The notes under the pieces: model-generated
The model's input: only the letters and a program-made list of their open reading frames with translations
Told to the model about the DNA's origin: nothing
Database searches by the model: none
Origin: a virus
Length of the DNA: 64,000 bases
Reading direction: 5' to 3' (one strand)
IMG/VR virus record: IMGVR_UViG_3300045240_000051
Span: 1 to 64,000 of that record
Made by a program: the position numbers and the translations under genes
Shown: positions 38,715-47,287 of the stretch, in pieces
How positions within the stretch are numbered: the stretch's first letter is position 1
How the letters are laid out: every line of letters begins with the position of its first letter

Positions 38715-38826
38715 TTCGTAAACTCCTTCTAGTGTGCTATCATACGCTTTGCGCAAATGCAAGCGTTAGCGCCGCGTTAACGACCGTTCGATACGGTTGA
38801 CGATTATGGGATAAATCGGGTCCAGC
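38715..38826. promoter_or_regulatory. Divergent intergenic region between terminase and portal units
   Basis: This 112-base gap must hold signals for at least one of two diverging units. It contains the dyads TTTGCGCAAA and CCGT-TCGAT-ACGG, and a TATGAT hexamer on the minus strand without a good -35. No consensus promoter is obvious, so a phage- or activator-dependent promoter is possible. Confidence 0.3.
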
Positions 38827-41091
38827 ATGTCAGACATGGCCTTGGGGCAGCAAGGGGTTCTACAGGTCATACCGCCCGCTGCCCTTGAACAACAGCTTCA
38901 ACAGCAGGCGTTGGATAAGGCGCAGGCCAACCAGCAGCAACAGGACCAGCAGGCCCCGCCTGACCTTGTGGGGTATATTAAAGGCCAATTCGAAATTTTC
39001 CGTAACCATCGCAATACTTCTGCCGGATGGTCAAATAGGCTTATCGACGCGCTGCGTATATTCAATGGACAGTATGACCCCAATAAATTGAATGAAATAC
39101 GAAAGTTTGGCGGAAGTGAAGTGTACGCGCGTATTATAGCGCAGAAATGCCGTGCGGCCAGTTCGCTGTTACGTGACATTTATCTTGGGCAAGATCAGGC
39201 GTGGTCTATACGGCCGCCATCCGATCCGGATGTGCCGTCAGAGATTTTGCAAAACATAGACCAGTTGATGCAGCACGAGCAGGTTATGGTGCAACAGCAG
39301 ATGGGGCAGGCGCCGCACCCGTCTGACGTGGCAAATCGTAGGCGCATGCTGTTGGAGTCAGCGGAAGATGCGGCTAAAAAGAAAGCATCACAGCAGGCAC
39401 GTACGTCCGAAAGTAAGATTGAGGACATGTTGCGCGAAGGAGGGTTCTATCATGCGCTTGCGGAGTTTTTGGTGGACCTACCCGTTTTTCCTTTCGCCGT
39501 TATCAAAGGTCCGGTGGTTAAAGTAATCCCGGAAGTAGTTTGGCCACCCAACGGGCAGGGCGCGCCATCCGTCAAGCAAAAGCCCAAATTGACATGGAAT
39601 AGAGTGTCGCCGTTTGATTTGTGGTTTACTCCTGGTGTAGCGGATATTGAGAATGCCAATTGCATCGAAAAATTGCGAATTACCCGTGCTGAACTCAACG
39701 ATATGCTTGATTTGCCAGGGTATAACCAGGATGAAATTAGAGCCGTCCTGGAAGAATATGGGCGGGGTGGACTTTACGATAATTGGGACACCACCGACGC
39801 AGAGCGGGCTGTCCTTGAGAGCAGAGAAAATCCGGCATGGAATAGGTCCGGCTTGCTGTCAATGATGGAGTTTAACGGCAATGTACAAGGTCGGACGCTT
39901 CAAGATTATGGCATGGCCGTGGAGGATGAACTTCGAGATTATAACGTGCAGGTTTGGTGCATCGGAAGTCATATCATTAAGGCTCACCTTGCGCCGTCAC
40001 CGCGCCAGAGGCACCCTTACTTCATTACGTCGTTTGAGAAGGTTCCGGGTACACCGGTTGGAAACAGCCTCTCAGACCTGCTTGGTGACATACAGGAAGT
40101 CGCTAATGCAACACTCCGTGCGCTTGTAAACAATCTATCTATTTCGTCTGGCCCCCAAGTCGTCGTTAACGATGAACGTTTGTCGCCTGGGGAGACGGGA
40201 GAGGACCTTTACCCATGGAAACGATGGCACGTACGCAACGATCCTGTGGCGAACAACACGCAGGAGCCGATCAAGTTTTTCATGCCGACAAGCAACTCGC
40301 AATCGCTGATGGATGTGTACAACGCATTTATTGGCATTGCGGACGATGTATCGGCGATCCCGAAATATGTTGGCGGTCAGGCAGGTGCTGGCGGCGCAGG
40401 GCGGACGGCGAGTGGATTGGCTATGTTAATGGGGAACGCCTCCAAGATATTGCAGTCGGTGAGCGCCAACATAGATCGCGACGTGCTAGAGCCCGCGCTA
40501 TTGCAGTTGGCCGACCTGATTATGCTGACAGACACTTCCGGGTTATTGACGGGGGAAGAAAAGATTAGCGTGCAAGGTGTGGCGGTGGCCATCCAGCGCG
40601 AGACGTTGCGTCAACGCCAGATCGAGTTCTTGCAAGCCACGTTGAACCCGACCGACCAGAAGATCATTGGCCTTAAGGGCCGAGCTTCGCTGCTGCGGGC
40701 GGTTGGCACTACGATTGGCCTTCCTGGGGAGGAAATTGTTCCTCCGGAACAAGTTATCGAGCAGATGGATGCTAACCAGAAGAAAGAACAGCAGCAAGGT
40801 CCGATGTTGGAGCAGGTTCAAAAGGGTGTTATGAAGGGCGTTGAACTTGGTGTGCAAACTATATCCAAGGAATTGACCGCTGGTGAAATAGCTGCTAGAG
40901 CACAGATGCCGGAAGGCAAGCCTACACACATAGGAACGCTGCCGGGTGGCTCTCAGGAGCAGGATGCGGCGCAAGGACAAGGCACAAGACAAGGCCCGCT
41001 CGTGGGTGGTGGAATGGCCCCTAATTCTGCTAACGTAGTCGGCAATCAACCAGGGCGCGGGGCGCACCCGATAAGTCCAGGCGTTGGGTAA
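38827..41091 (+). CDS. Portal protein, 754 aa
   Basis: A Gln-rich N-terminus is followed by the folded portal region: NRLIDALRIFNGQYDP, IIAQKCRAASSLLRDIYLG, VDLPVFPFAVIKGP, WNRVSPFDLWFTPG and a C-terminal helical part with GRTASGLAMLMGNASKILQ. This order is typical of portal proteins of podovirus-like phages. The C-terminus is Gln/Gly-rich. It forms the DNA entry ring at the capsid vertex. Its stop overlaps the sulfotransferase start (TAATG). Confidence 0.85.
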   Translation: MSDMALGQQGVLQVIPPAALEQQLQQQALDKAQANQQQQDQQAPPDLVGYIKGQFEIFRNHRNTSAGWSNRLIDALRIFNGQYDPNKLNEIRKFGGSEVYARIIAQKCRAASSLLRDIYLGQDQAWSIRPPSDPDVPSEILQNIDQLMQHEQVMVQQQMGQAPHPSDVANRRRMLLESAEDAAKKKASQQARTSESKIEDMLREGGFYHALAEFLVDLPVFPFAVIKGPVVKVIPEVVWPPNGQGAPSVKQKPKLTWNRVSPFDLWFTPGVADIENANCIEKLRITRAELNDMLDLPGYNQDEIRAVLEEYGRGGLYDNWDTTDAERAVLESRENPAWNRSGLLSMMEFNGNVQGRTLQDYGMAVEDELRDYNVQVWCIGSHIIKAHLAPSPRQRHPYFITSFEKVPGTPVGNSLSDLLGDIQEVANATLRALVNNLSISSGPQVVVNDERLSPGETGEDLYPWKRWHVRNDPVANNTQEPIKFFMPTSNSQSLMDVYNAFIGIADDVSAIPKYVGGQAGAGGAGRTASGLAMLMGNASKILQSVSANIDRDVLEPALLQLADLIMLTDTSGLLTGEEKISVQGVAVAIQRETLRQRQIEFLQATLNPTDQKIIGLKGRASLLRAVGTTIGLPGEEIVPPEQVIEQMDANQKKEQQQGPMLEQVQKGVMKGVELGVQTISKELTAGEIAARAQMPEGKPTHIGTLPGGSQEQDAAQGQGTRQGPLVGGGMAPNSANVVGNQPGRGAHPISPGVG

Positions 41092-41888
41092 TGATACATT
41101 TTATATCGGGTTTGCCGCGGAGCGGATCAACGTTGCTTGCGGCCATACTTCGACAAAATCCGGATTTCACCGCTAGTATAATGTCTCCGGTGGGACGTGT
41201 TTTTACGGACACGCACGCGGCCATGAGCGTGGATAGCGAAGCGGAAATATTTCTGGACGACGATACCCGAGTGCGGATACTACGGGCATTATTCTCCGCA
41301 TACTACGCCGACAAAGGGGCGGATGTAATATTTGACAACAATCGGCGGTGGACGGCCAATGCCGATCTACTTATGACGCTGTTCCCTATGTCGCGAATTA
41401 TATGTTGTGTACGGGACCCTAAAGCTATTGTGGATAGTTTTGAACGGTTACTGCGTTCACATCCATTGGCGGTTAGCAAGATTATAGGAATGCAGTCTAA
41501 CTTGAACGTATATTCCCGGTTTGACCACTACATGTCCGCGGAGGGTGTATTAGGCTTTGCTTATTATGCGTTGCGGGATGCTTTTTGGGGGCCGGCTAAG
41601 GATCGGCTCTTGTTCATTGAATATGACGATCTTTCGCGTTTTCCGAAGGAAGTTTTGGAGGATTTGCACAAAGTCCTCAACCTGCCTAAGTTCAAGTATG
41701 ATTTTGAAAATATAGAACAGTTACCGTTGACAAAAGAATTCGATGCCAGAATAGGCACACCAGGGCTTCACGACTTGAAAGGTAAAGTGGTGTACGAACC
41801 ACGTACGACCATTTTGCCGCCTGATATCTATAATCGGGTGCCGGGTCCGTTCTGGCGCGTTAATAAAGAAGCAACCAAGGCACCGTAA
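41091..41888 (+). CDS. Sulfotransferase
   Basis: The N-terminus ISGLPRSGSTLLAAIL is the PAPS 5'-phosphate-binding loop, and IICCVRDPKAIVDSFERLL matches the 3'-phosphate-binding motif of sulfotransferases. The 265-residue length is normal. The enzyme would move sulfate from PAPS to a hydroxyl on sugar or protein. It overlaps the portal gene and lies directly before three collagen-like genes, so a virion fibre or host glycan is a plausible acceptor. Confidence 0.88.
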   Translation: MIHFISGLPRSGSTLLAAILRQNPDFTASIMSPVGRVFTDTHAAMSVDSEAEIFLDDDTRVRILRALFSAYYADKGADVIFDNNRRWTANADLLMTLFPMSRIICCVRDPKAIVDSFERLLRSHPLAVSKIIGMQSNLNVYSRFDHYMSAEGVLGFAYYALRDAFWGPAKDRLLFIEYDDLSRFPKEVLEDLHKVLNLPKFKYDFENIEQLPLTKEFDARIGTPGLHDLKGKVVYEPRTTILPPDIYNRVPGPFWRVNKEATKAP

Positions 41889-41919
41889 CGTTCGATTGCC
41901 ACCATTTTAAGGGCGCTCC

Positions 41920-42498
41920 ATGTCTGTTACTGGGTCATATAAATACGACCGAAATACACTAGGGAACGTTCTCGCCCAAGTGGTTACAGCCATCAACAAG
42001 GGTACAGGTGGCGGAAATACCGGTCCTACGGGGGCCACAGGTTCGGGCGTTGGCTCTACTGGCCCTGCGGGCCCTGGTGTGACAGGTCCTACTGGCGCTG
42101 TTGGTTTGGGCACAGGTATTCAAGGGCCGCAAGGCAATTACGGTAACACGGGTAATACTGGCCCCACTGGTAATACTGGCCCTACGGGCCAGACCGGCAC
42201 GGGTGGGCCGCTTGGTGCGACTGGTCCTGGTGCTGGTGTTACCGGGCCTACGGGCCCGACCGGTTCGAGCACCGGCATTGCCGGGTTCGCCGGTAATACT
42301 GGCCCCACTGGTAATACTGGCCCGACCGGCGCAACCGGTTTAACTGGTTTCAAAGGACATTGGGGCCCCACGGGTCCTACGGGTCCTACTGGACGAGCTA
42401 CTACGTTGTTTGTTCCGCCCACTTCAAGTCCGGGTGTTACGGGTCAGGTGTGGAATAAGAACGGCGTTCTTACAATTTCTGCCGGTCCAGGGACGTAA
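41920..42498 (+). CDS. Collagen-like fibre protein A
   Basis: A short N-terminal head ([20 protein letters not shown]) leads into Gly-x-Tyr-position triplets from about residue 28 to 160, dominated by GPT, GNT and GAT, then a C-terminal domain [19 protein letters not shown]...LTISAG shared with proteins B and C. The collagen region should form a triple helix; the C-terminal domain may start trimer folding. Likely a thin virion fibre. Thr-rich triplets are possible O-glycosylation sites. Confidence 0.85.
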   Translation: MSVTGSYKYDRNTLGNVLAQVVTAINKGTGGGNTGPTGATGSGVGSTGPAGPGVTGPTGAVGLGTGIQGPQGNYGNTGNTGPTGNTGPTGQTGTGGPLGATGPGAGVTGPTGPTGSSTGIAGFAGNTGPTGNTGPTGATGLTGFKGHWGPTGPTGPTGRATTLFVPPTSSPGVTGQVWNKNGVLTISAGPGT

Positions 42499-42508
42499 GG
42501 AATAAGTC

Positions 42509-43102
42509 ATGGCCGCTAAATATGTAGATGGACCGCTTGTTGAGTCCCCGGATTTTGACTTTCAGCTTTTTGGCGAGCATTTGCATCGCGTTGTTGACAC
42601 TTTTAACCAAGGGGGTATTGGCGGCGCCACTGGTGTTACTGGTCCTGCTGGTTTGGGCGGTGGAAACACTGGCCCTACTGGCCCTACCGGTGTAACCGGT
42701 CCTACTGGTTCTGCTGGTGGCCAACCGGGTCCGGTTGGTAATACCGGTGCGACTGGCCCTACTGGTGCGCAGGGTAATGTTGGCACTGCTGGTTTAGCCG
42801 GTCCGTTGGGTCCGACTGGTCCGACTGGTCCGACTGGCATAACCGGTGGTAACACTGGTCCTACTGGTATTACTGGATCGCCGTCTGGTAAACAGGGTCC
42901 GACGGGTCCGACGGGTCCGACTGGCGCTACTGGTGGTGCTGGGCTTGCTGGTTCGTCTGGACCGATGGGGCCGACTGGTCCGACAGGTAACACAGGTAAT
43001 ACGGGTATCAACACGTCCGTTTTCACACCGGCTACCGCTGATCCGCATGTGGTTAATCAGGTGTGGAGTAATAGCGGCGTTCTCACAATTTCGGCGGGGT
43101 AA
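42509..43102 (+). CDS. Collagen-like fibre protein B
   Basis: Paralogue of A. The head ([31 protein letters not shown]) is followed by about 40 Gly-x-y triplets and a C-terminus with [25 protein letters not shown]-like ending. Repeats are mostly GPT at both DNA and protein level, giving scope for recombination with neighbouring genes. Confidence 0.85.
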   Translation: MAAKYVDGPLVESPDFDFQLFGEHLHRVVDTFNQGGIGGATGVTGPAGLGGGNTGPTGPTGVTGPTGSAGGQPGPVGNTGATGPTGAQGNVGTAGLAGPLGPTGPTGPTGITGGNTGPTGITGSPSGKQGPTGPTGPTGATGGAGLAGSSGPMGPTGPTGNTGNTGINTSVFTPATADPHVVNQVWSNSGVLTISAG

Positions 43103-43107
43103 GGACA

Positions 43108-43833
43108 ATGGCAACCAACATCCCGTTCCCTACTGTGGGACCAGACACCTACGACGACAACGACCTGAGTACCATTCTCACGCAGGTTACGCACGTCATT
43201 AACACTGGTACGATTACTGGTCCGGCTGGTCCCGCGGGTCCTACCGGTCCGGTAACAAGCACTGGCCCGACTGGTACGACCGGTTTGGGAAAGCTGACCA
43301 CTTTTGTGCCGATTACTGGCGGCACTGGTATGACTGGTGTGGTTTCGTATCCGGGAGCCACTGGGCCTTGGGGGTCATACACCGGTCCTACTGGCGTTAC
43401 TGGGTATACAGGCCCGGCCGGTGCGCAAGGTCCGTCTGGTCCGCAACCGGGTACAGGTAATACTGGTGCGACGGGTGGTACTGGGTATCAGGGTCCTCCG
43501 TATTTTGTTGGTCCGCAAGGTCCGACTGGCGCGACAGGTATCACAGGTCCTACTGGTGCGACAGGACCAAGTGGCCCTGCTGGTTTTGCCGGTAACACGG
43601 GTAATACTGGCCCCACAGGTCCTACTGGCGGAAGTACTACGTTCAAACCAACGATTGGTACTGGCGGGTCTGGTAATACTGGAACAACGGTTTATTGGGG
43701 TCCGCAAGGTCCAAACGGGCCTGTCCTGAATGACCAGTTTATTGCGCCGACTACCGATCCGAACGTGCGCGGTGCGGTGTGGAATAGAAGCGGGACGCTT
43801 GTGATTTCTCCGGGCGTTGTTGGCGGCGGGTAA
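43108..43833 (+). CDS. Collagen-like fibre protein C
   Basis: Third tandem paralogue. The head ([20 protein letters not shown]) resembles those of A and B. The collagen region is interrupted by non-triplet segments (for example [20 protein letters not shown]), and the C-terminus [19 protein letters not shown] aligns with A and B. Three related but unequal copies could make hetero- or homotrimers. Confidence 0.85.
   Translation: MATNIPFPTVGPDTYDDNDLSTILTQVTHVINTGTITGPAGPAGPTGPVTSTGPTGTTGLGKLTTFVPITGGTGMTGVVSYPGATGPWGSYTGPTGVTGYTGPAGAQGPSGPQPGTGNTGATGGTGYQGPPYFVGPQGPTGATGITGPTGATGPSGPAGFAGNTGNTGPTGPTGGSTTFKPTIGTGGSGNTGTTVYWGPQGPNGPVLNDQFIAPTTDPNVRGAVWNRSGTLVISPGVVGGG
43241..43255. repeat. Degenerate palindrome (CTACC-GGTCC-GGTAA)
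   Basis: One mismatch from the TTACC/GGTAA family, inside fibre gene C (Pro-Thr-Gly-Pro-Val-Thr). Chance is likely here because GGTCCTACTGGT-type repeats are frequent. Confidence 0.3.
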
Positions 43834-43862
43834 TTGACATTGGAAGGCGGGTGCTGTACAAA
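43834..43862 (+). promoter_or_regulatory. Sigma70-type promoter before the decoration cassette
   Basis: TTGACA (43834-43839), 17-base spacer, TACAAA (43857-43862). It begins right after the stop of fibre gene C and lies 22 bases before the glycosyltransferase ATG, allowing the modification genes to be expressed apart from the structural genes. Confidence 0.55.
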
Positions 43863-43884
43863 CGGGGCATAAGGGAAACATCCC

Positions 43885-45909
43885 ATGCCCCGTTTGATTT
43901 TGAACAGTATCGTGAAGAACGAGAGCGCGCGTATCGAGCGCATGCTTGAAAGTGTTGTGGCGTTTATCGACTGCGTGGTTATTGTAGATACCGGCAGTAC
44001 GGACAATACGCAGGACTTGATTAAGTCCTTTTGCAATAAGCACAACCTGCCGGTCCACATCTACGAAGTTGGGTTTATAGATTTCTCGCAGGCGCGCAAT
44101 AGCGCCCTGCGTAGTGCTCGTATGCACGCGAAGGCCGCGGATGATTACATCCTTCTTGTAGACGCGGATATGGAATTGAAGGTTGAAGATAAAACGTGTT
44201 TCGATAATTTAACTGGTCAATCCTACGACATGTATCAGGTGGCCGGTACGCTGCATTACCAGAACCGCAGACTTGTTCGTGCCGGCTCTGTAGGATGGTA
44301 TCGCGGTGTTACGCATGAATATCTTGACGTGGAGAGCGCGGGGTTTATTCCGGAGGAAAAGGCGTATTTTTTTGACCACGCCGACGGCGCCAACCGCCCC
44401 AACAAGTTTACTAGGGATATCAGCCTGCTTAAGCGGGGGTTGAAAGATGAACCCAATAACGAGAGATATTTCTACTACTTGGCGCAGTCGTATCGTGACG
44501 CTGGAAAATACATGGAGGCTATACGGTGGTACGATAAACGAGTTAAATTTGGCGGCTGGCCGGAAGAACAGTGGAGCGCACAGCTTCACAGTGCGGAGTG
44601 TTACAAGGCCCTTGGTAACGAGGCAGAGTTTATACGCAGATCGTTGATTGCGTATAACATGCGGCCGTCCCGTGCGGAGAGTGTATACGGGCTGGCCAAC
44701 CATTTTAGGCTTAAGGGTGAGAATGCGCTGGCTTGCTTGTTTGCCGAAGAAGCCATGCGTATTCCACGTACCAAGGATGCGTTGTTTGTGAATGATTACG
44801 CCTACACTGTGGGCCCACTGGAGGAATTGTCCATATCCGGGTTCTACGTCGAAAGCAAAAAAGAGCATGCGTTTAACGTTACTAACAAGCTATCTCTTAC
44901 AGCCGGCCCCTATGCCGGGGCGAGAGAGTTAGCGCGTAACAATATGTTTTGGTACGTCTCGAAATTGTCGGAGGATTGTCCGTCGTTCAAAAGCCAGAAA
45001 TTAGGGTTTACGCCGGAAGACGGTTGGACGGCTATGAACCCCAGCATTGCTAGATTGGGCGAAGCCATGTTCTGCGTTGTGCGGACAGTTAATTACACTA
45101 TGGATGACGAAGGGCGCTACTTGATAAAGGGGGTTGAGGACGACGGGAAGGTTGGTTGCAACGCTAACGCCACAAACCCTATTCACACTAGAAATTGGCT
45201 GGTGCGGATTGAGAATGATTTGAGCGCAGAAGTACGCAATGAGTTGTTACCGCCCGGTAACATGCCGGTCGGTTGGCCGCTGGTTATTGGGTTTGAAGAC
45301 ATGCGTTTGTTTTCATCCGACCGCTCTATGTGGACTTCCTCTACTGTGCGGCAAATTCATCAAGACGGGAACTGCGAACAGGTTCTAGCCCGTATAGACT
45401 TGAACAAGGATGGTTATGTTGTTGGCGATGACTACAAACGAATGTTGCGCCAGCCGCGGGTTACCGAGAAGAATTGGATGCCTATTGACGGTAGCAATCC
45501 GATACGGTTCATGTATCGTTTGGGTCATGTGGTGGATAGTGACGGTAAGGACATTGTTGTTAATAAGCCACCGGTAGACGTTGGACAGATTAGCGGCGGT
45601 TCGCAGGTAATACCGTGGATGGGTGGATGGCTGTGTCTTGTACACGAAGCACGCCCCTTACCGGATAAGCACTACAAGCGGTACTATTGGCATCGTTTCG
45701 CCTATCTCAATCACGAGTTCAAACTTATCAATATAAGTCACCCGTTTGTGTTTCAGGAGAAGCAGATAGAATTTGCTGCGGGACTGTGCTGGCACCCGGA
45801 CGGTAAGCGGTTTGTGATTTCGTACGGTGTGCAGGATAAAGAAGCACATATAGCGATAGTGAACGAGTCCGAAGTAGGGAAGATGCTATGGTTCGCACCA
45901 AAGTTGTGA
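43885..45909 (+). CDS. GT2 glycosyltransferase with TPR-like and glycoside phosphorylase-like regions
   Basis: The N-terminal 200 residues are a family 2 glycosyltransferase: ILNSIVKNESARIERML, VDTGSTDNT and the metal-binding Asp93-Ala-Asp95. The middle (about 185-330) has helical pairs like TPR repeats (YFYYLAQSYRDAGKYMEAI). The C-terminal 330 residues hold five-bladed-propeller-like blocks (MNPSIARLGEAMFCVVRTVNY-type start, GFEDMRLF, EKNWMPI, AAGLCWHPDGKRFVISYG) resembling GH130-like enzymes. It probably transfers, and perhaps also remodels, sugars on phage fibres or host glycans. Confidence 0.82.
   Translation: MPRLILNSIVKNESARIERMLESVVAFIDCVVIVDTGSTDNTQDLIKSFCNKHNLPVHIYEVGFIDFSQARNSALRSARMHAKAADDYILLVDADMELKVEDKTCFDNLTGQSYDMYQVAGTLHYQNRRLVRAGSVGWYRGVTHEYLDVESAGFIPEEKAYFFDHADGANRPNKFTRDISLLKRGLKDEPNNERYFYYLAQSYRDAGKYMEAIRWYDKRVKFGGWPEEQWSAQLHSAECYKALGNEAEFIRRSLIAYNMRPSRAESVYGLANHFRLKGENALACLFAEEAMRIPRTKDALFVNDYAYTVGPLEELSISGFYVESKKEHAFNVTNKLSLTAGPYAGARELARNNMFWYVSKLSEDCPSFKSQKLGFTPEDGWTAMNPSIARLGEAMFCVVRTVNYTMDDEGRYLIKGVEDDGKVGCNANATNPIHTRNWLVRIENDLSAEVRNELLPPGNMPVGWPLVIGFEDMRLFSSDRSMWTSSTVRQIHQDGNCEQVLARIDLNKDGYVVGDDYKRMLRQPRVTEKNWMPIDGSNPIRFMYRLGHVVDSDGKDIVVNKPPVDVGQISGGSQVIPWMGGWLCLVHEARPLPDKHYKRYYWHRFAYLNHEFKLINISHPFVFQEKQIEFAAGLCWHPDGKRFVISYGVQDKEAHIAIVNESEVGKMLWFAPKL
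45247..45260. repeat. Dispersed palindrome copy 18 (N4)
   Basis: TTACC-GCCC-GGTAA in the glycosyltransferase gene, read as Leu-Pro-Pro-Gly-Asn. Confidence 0.8.
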
Positions 45910-46586
45910 CAGGTTTCGTGCCGATACCAAGGCACCCGCGTACAGCCGAAGAATACGGTAAACTGGGGGAACACTTCAAAGAGTTGATGACTCCCGTTCA
46001 TCCGTTCTACGAGGGCATCGAAGATTGCTGGCTTACTCGATATTTGCGGAAGCACAAGATACATCCTAATCATTCCGAAGGGGACAACCCCCAAAAGAAC
46101 ACGTTGGCATACCACATAGTGCAGCACCAGAAGTTTGAATGGCTATGCAAGGCTGCTATGTACGACCGCGGGCCTGATGTTTTTATTTGGATGGATTACG
46201 GTATATGGCACGTACCTGGAGTTACTTCGAAGGTGGTTCGTGAATTCCTTGCCAGCGTGAAGCCGTTTGATTTAGCTATTCCGGGGTGTTGGAAGTCAGG
46301 TGATCCGCGTATAGAGTCGGTTGGTAACGACTGGCCTAACTGGCGGTTTTGTGGCGGTCTTATGGTGGTGCCTAGGAACCAGCTTATACCGCTTTATAAA
46401 CGGGTGCGGCAGGCTGTGGCAATAAAGCTTTCGCTGGAGCACCATATAACCTGGGAAGTGAATACACTTGCCGATGTGGAGCAATTCCTGCCGATACGTT
46501 GGTATGAAGCGGACCATAACGAAACAATGTTCACGGAGTACGAACATGGTGCAGACGTTTCGAGAGTTCCAATCCTCACGGCTTGA
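45888..46586 (+). CDS. HtrL/YibB-like putative glycosyltransferase
   Basis: The product overlaps the GT2 gene by 22 bases. It begins with VVTGFVPIPRHPRTAEEYGKL and has VFIWMDYGIWHVPGV, with an acidic-aromatic motif where the family has its nucleotide-sugar-binding Asp, and later FCGGLMVVPRN. This pattern resembles HtrL/YibB-type proteins, which have a glycosyltransferase A fold. Sugar and acceptor are unknown. Confidence 0.7.
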   Translation: MVRTKVVTGFVPIPRHPRTAEEYGKLGEHFKELMTPVHPFYEGIEDCWLTRYLRKHKIHPNHSEGDNPQKNTLAYHIVQHQKFEWLCKAAMYDRGPDVFIWMDYGIWHVPGVTSKVVREFLASVKPFDLAIPGCWKSGDPRIESVGNDWPNWRFCGGLMVVPRNQLIPLYKRVRQAVAIKLSLEHHITWEVNTLADVEQFLPIRWYEADHNETMFTEYEHGADVSRVPILTA

Positions 46587-47091
46587 GGAAGTTTGTTGTA
46601 CTCCCCGTTGTCCTGGTGACACACTTAGCGAGGCCGATTATTGCGTAGGTCTCGTAGAGTTGATAAACTTGGTACGACCAAGATCAGTTATAGAGATTGG
46701 TTCATGGAAAGGTGTATCCACGGAAGCGTTCTTGTTGACCGTCCCGCTTGTTTTAGCAGTTGATCCTTGGGACTATCCGGATGGTATTTTTGAGGAATTT
46801 ATGGAGCGGTGTGGTGCGTATCCTGGATTGGGAGTGCGTCGTGGGAAAAGTCCGGAAGCTTTGGAGGGTTTTAACAATCGTTTTGAAATGTGTTACATAG
46901 ACGCCGAGCACACATATGACGCCGTGCGGGCTGATATTCTTGCGGCTAGCAAAATAGTGAAAGACGACGGGTGGATAGCCGGCCACGATTTCCAAATGCC
47001 GCAGGTGGAGAAGGCGGTATTATCCAGAGTAAAGGCGCCTATACTTTTTAGGGATGGGTCTTGGTTGGTCAAAAACAGGATAATGGAATAG
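46546..47091 (+). CDS. Class I SAM-dependent methyltransferase
   Basis: GGAG lies 8 bases before ATG 46546, inside the end of the HtrL-like gene. The SAM-binding motif SVIEIGSWKGVSTEAFLL, the acidic VDPWDYP strand end, CYIDAEHTYDAVRADI and DGWIAGHDF define a Methyltransf_24-type enzyme. Such enzymes often methylate sugars or small molecules in glycan clusters, which fits the surrounding genes. Confidence 0.85.
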   Translation: MVQTFREFQSSRLEEVCCTPRCPGDTLSEADYCVGLVELINLVRPRSVIEIGSWKGVSTEAFLLTVPLVLAVDPWDYPDGIFEEFMERCGAYPGLGVRRGKSPEALEGFNNRFEMCYIDAEHTYDAVRADILAASKIVKDDGWIAGHDFQMPQVEKAVLSRVKAPILFRDGSWLVKNRIME

Positions 47092-47092
47092 C

Positions 47093-47287
47093 ATGTTGTC
47101 CAAGGTACACGTCAAGTTTGGTGATAATAACTTGTCTTATAACGAGCAATGCAAGTTGCTGTTCGAATTTGAGAAATTTGCCCGTGTCCTATATCCTGAT
47201 AAAGGGGTGGAAATTTTCATGGATCGTATGGGGGATGATAGTAAGCTTAGGGTCAAAATGACACCTGAACAAAGGAATACGCTGTAG
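47093..47287 (+). CDS. 64-aa protein directly before the radical SAM gene
   Basis: The frame begins 1 base after the methyltransferase stop and its TAG overlaps the GTG of the radical SAM gene. The product (MLSKVHVKFGDNNLSYNEQC, KLLFEFEKFARVLYPDKG) is alpha-beta and charged. It may be an accessory subunit, a peptide-recognition element or even a substrate of the radical SAM enzyme. No known motif. Confidence 0.65.
   Translation: MLSKVHVKFGDNNLSYNEQCKLLFEFEKFARVLYPDKGVEIFMDRMGDDSKLRVKMTPEQRNTL

Noticed and set aside
42138-43382. Minus-strand frames encoding GPVGPV-type proteins opposite the collagen genes
   Set aside because: The reverse complement of GPT-coding repeats gives open Gly/Pro/Val frames automatically; no starts or ribosome sites support them. 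The same holds for 54359-54562, 54962-55639 and 56103-56567.
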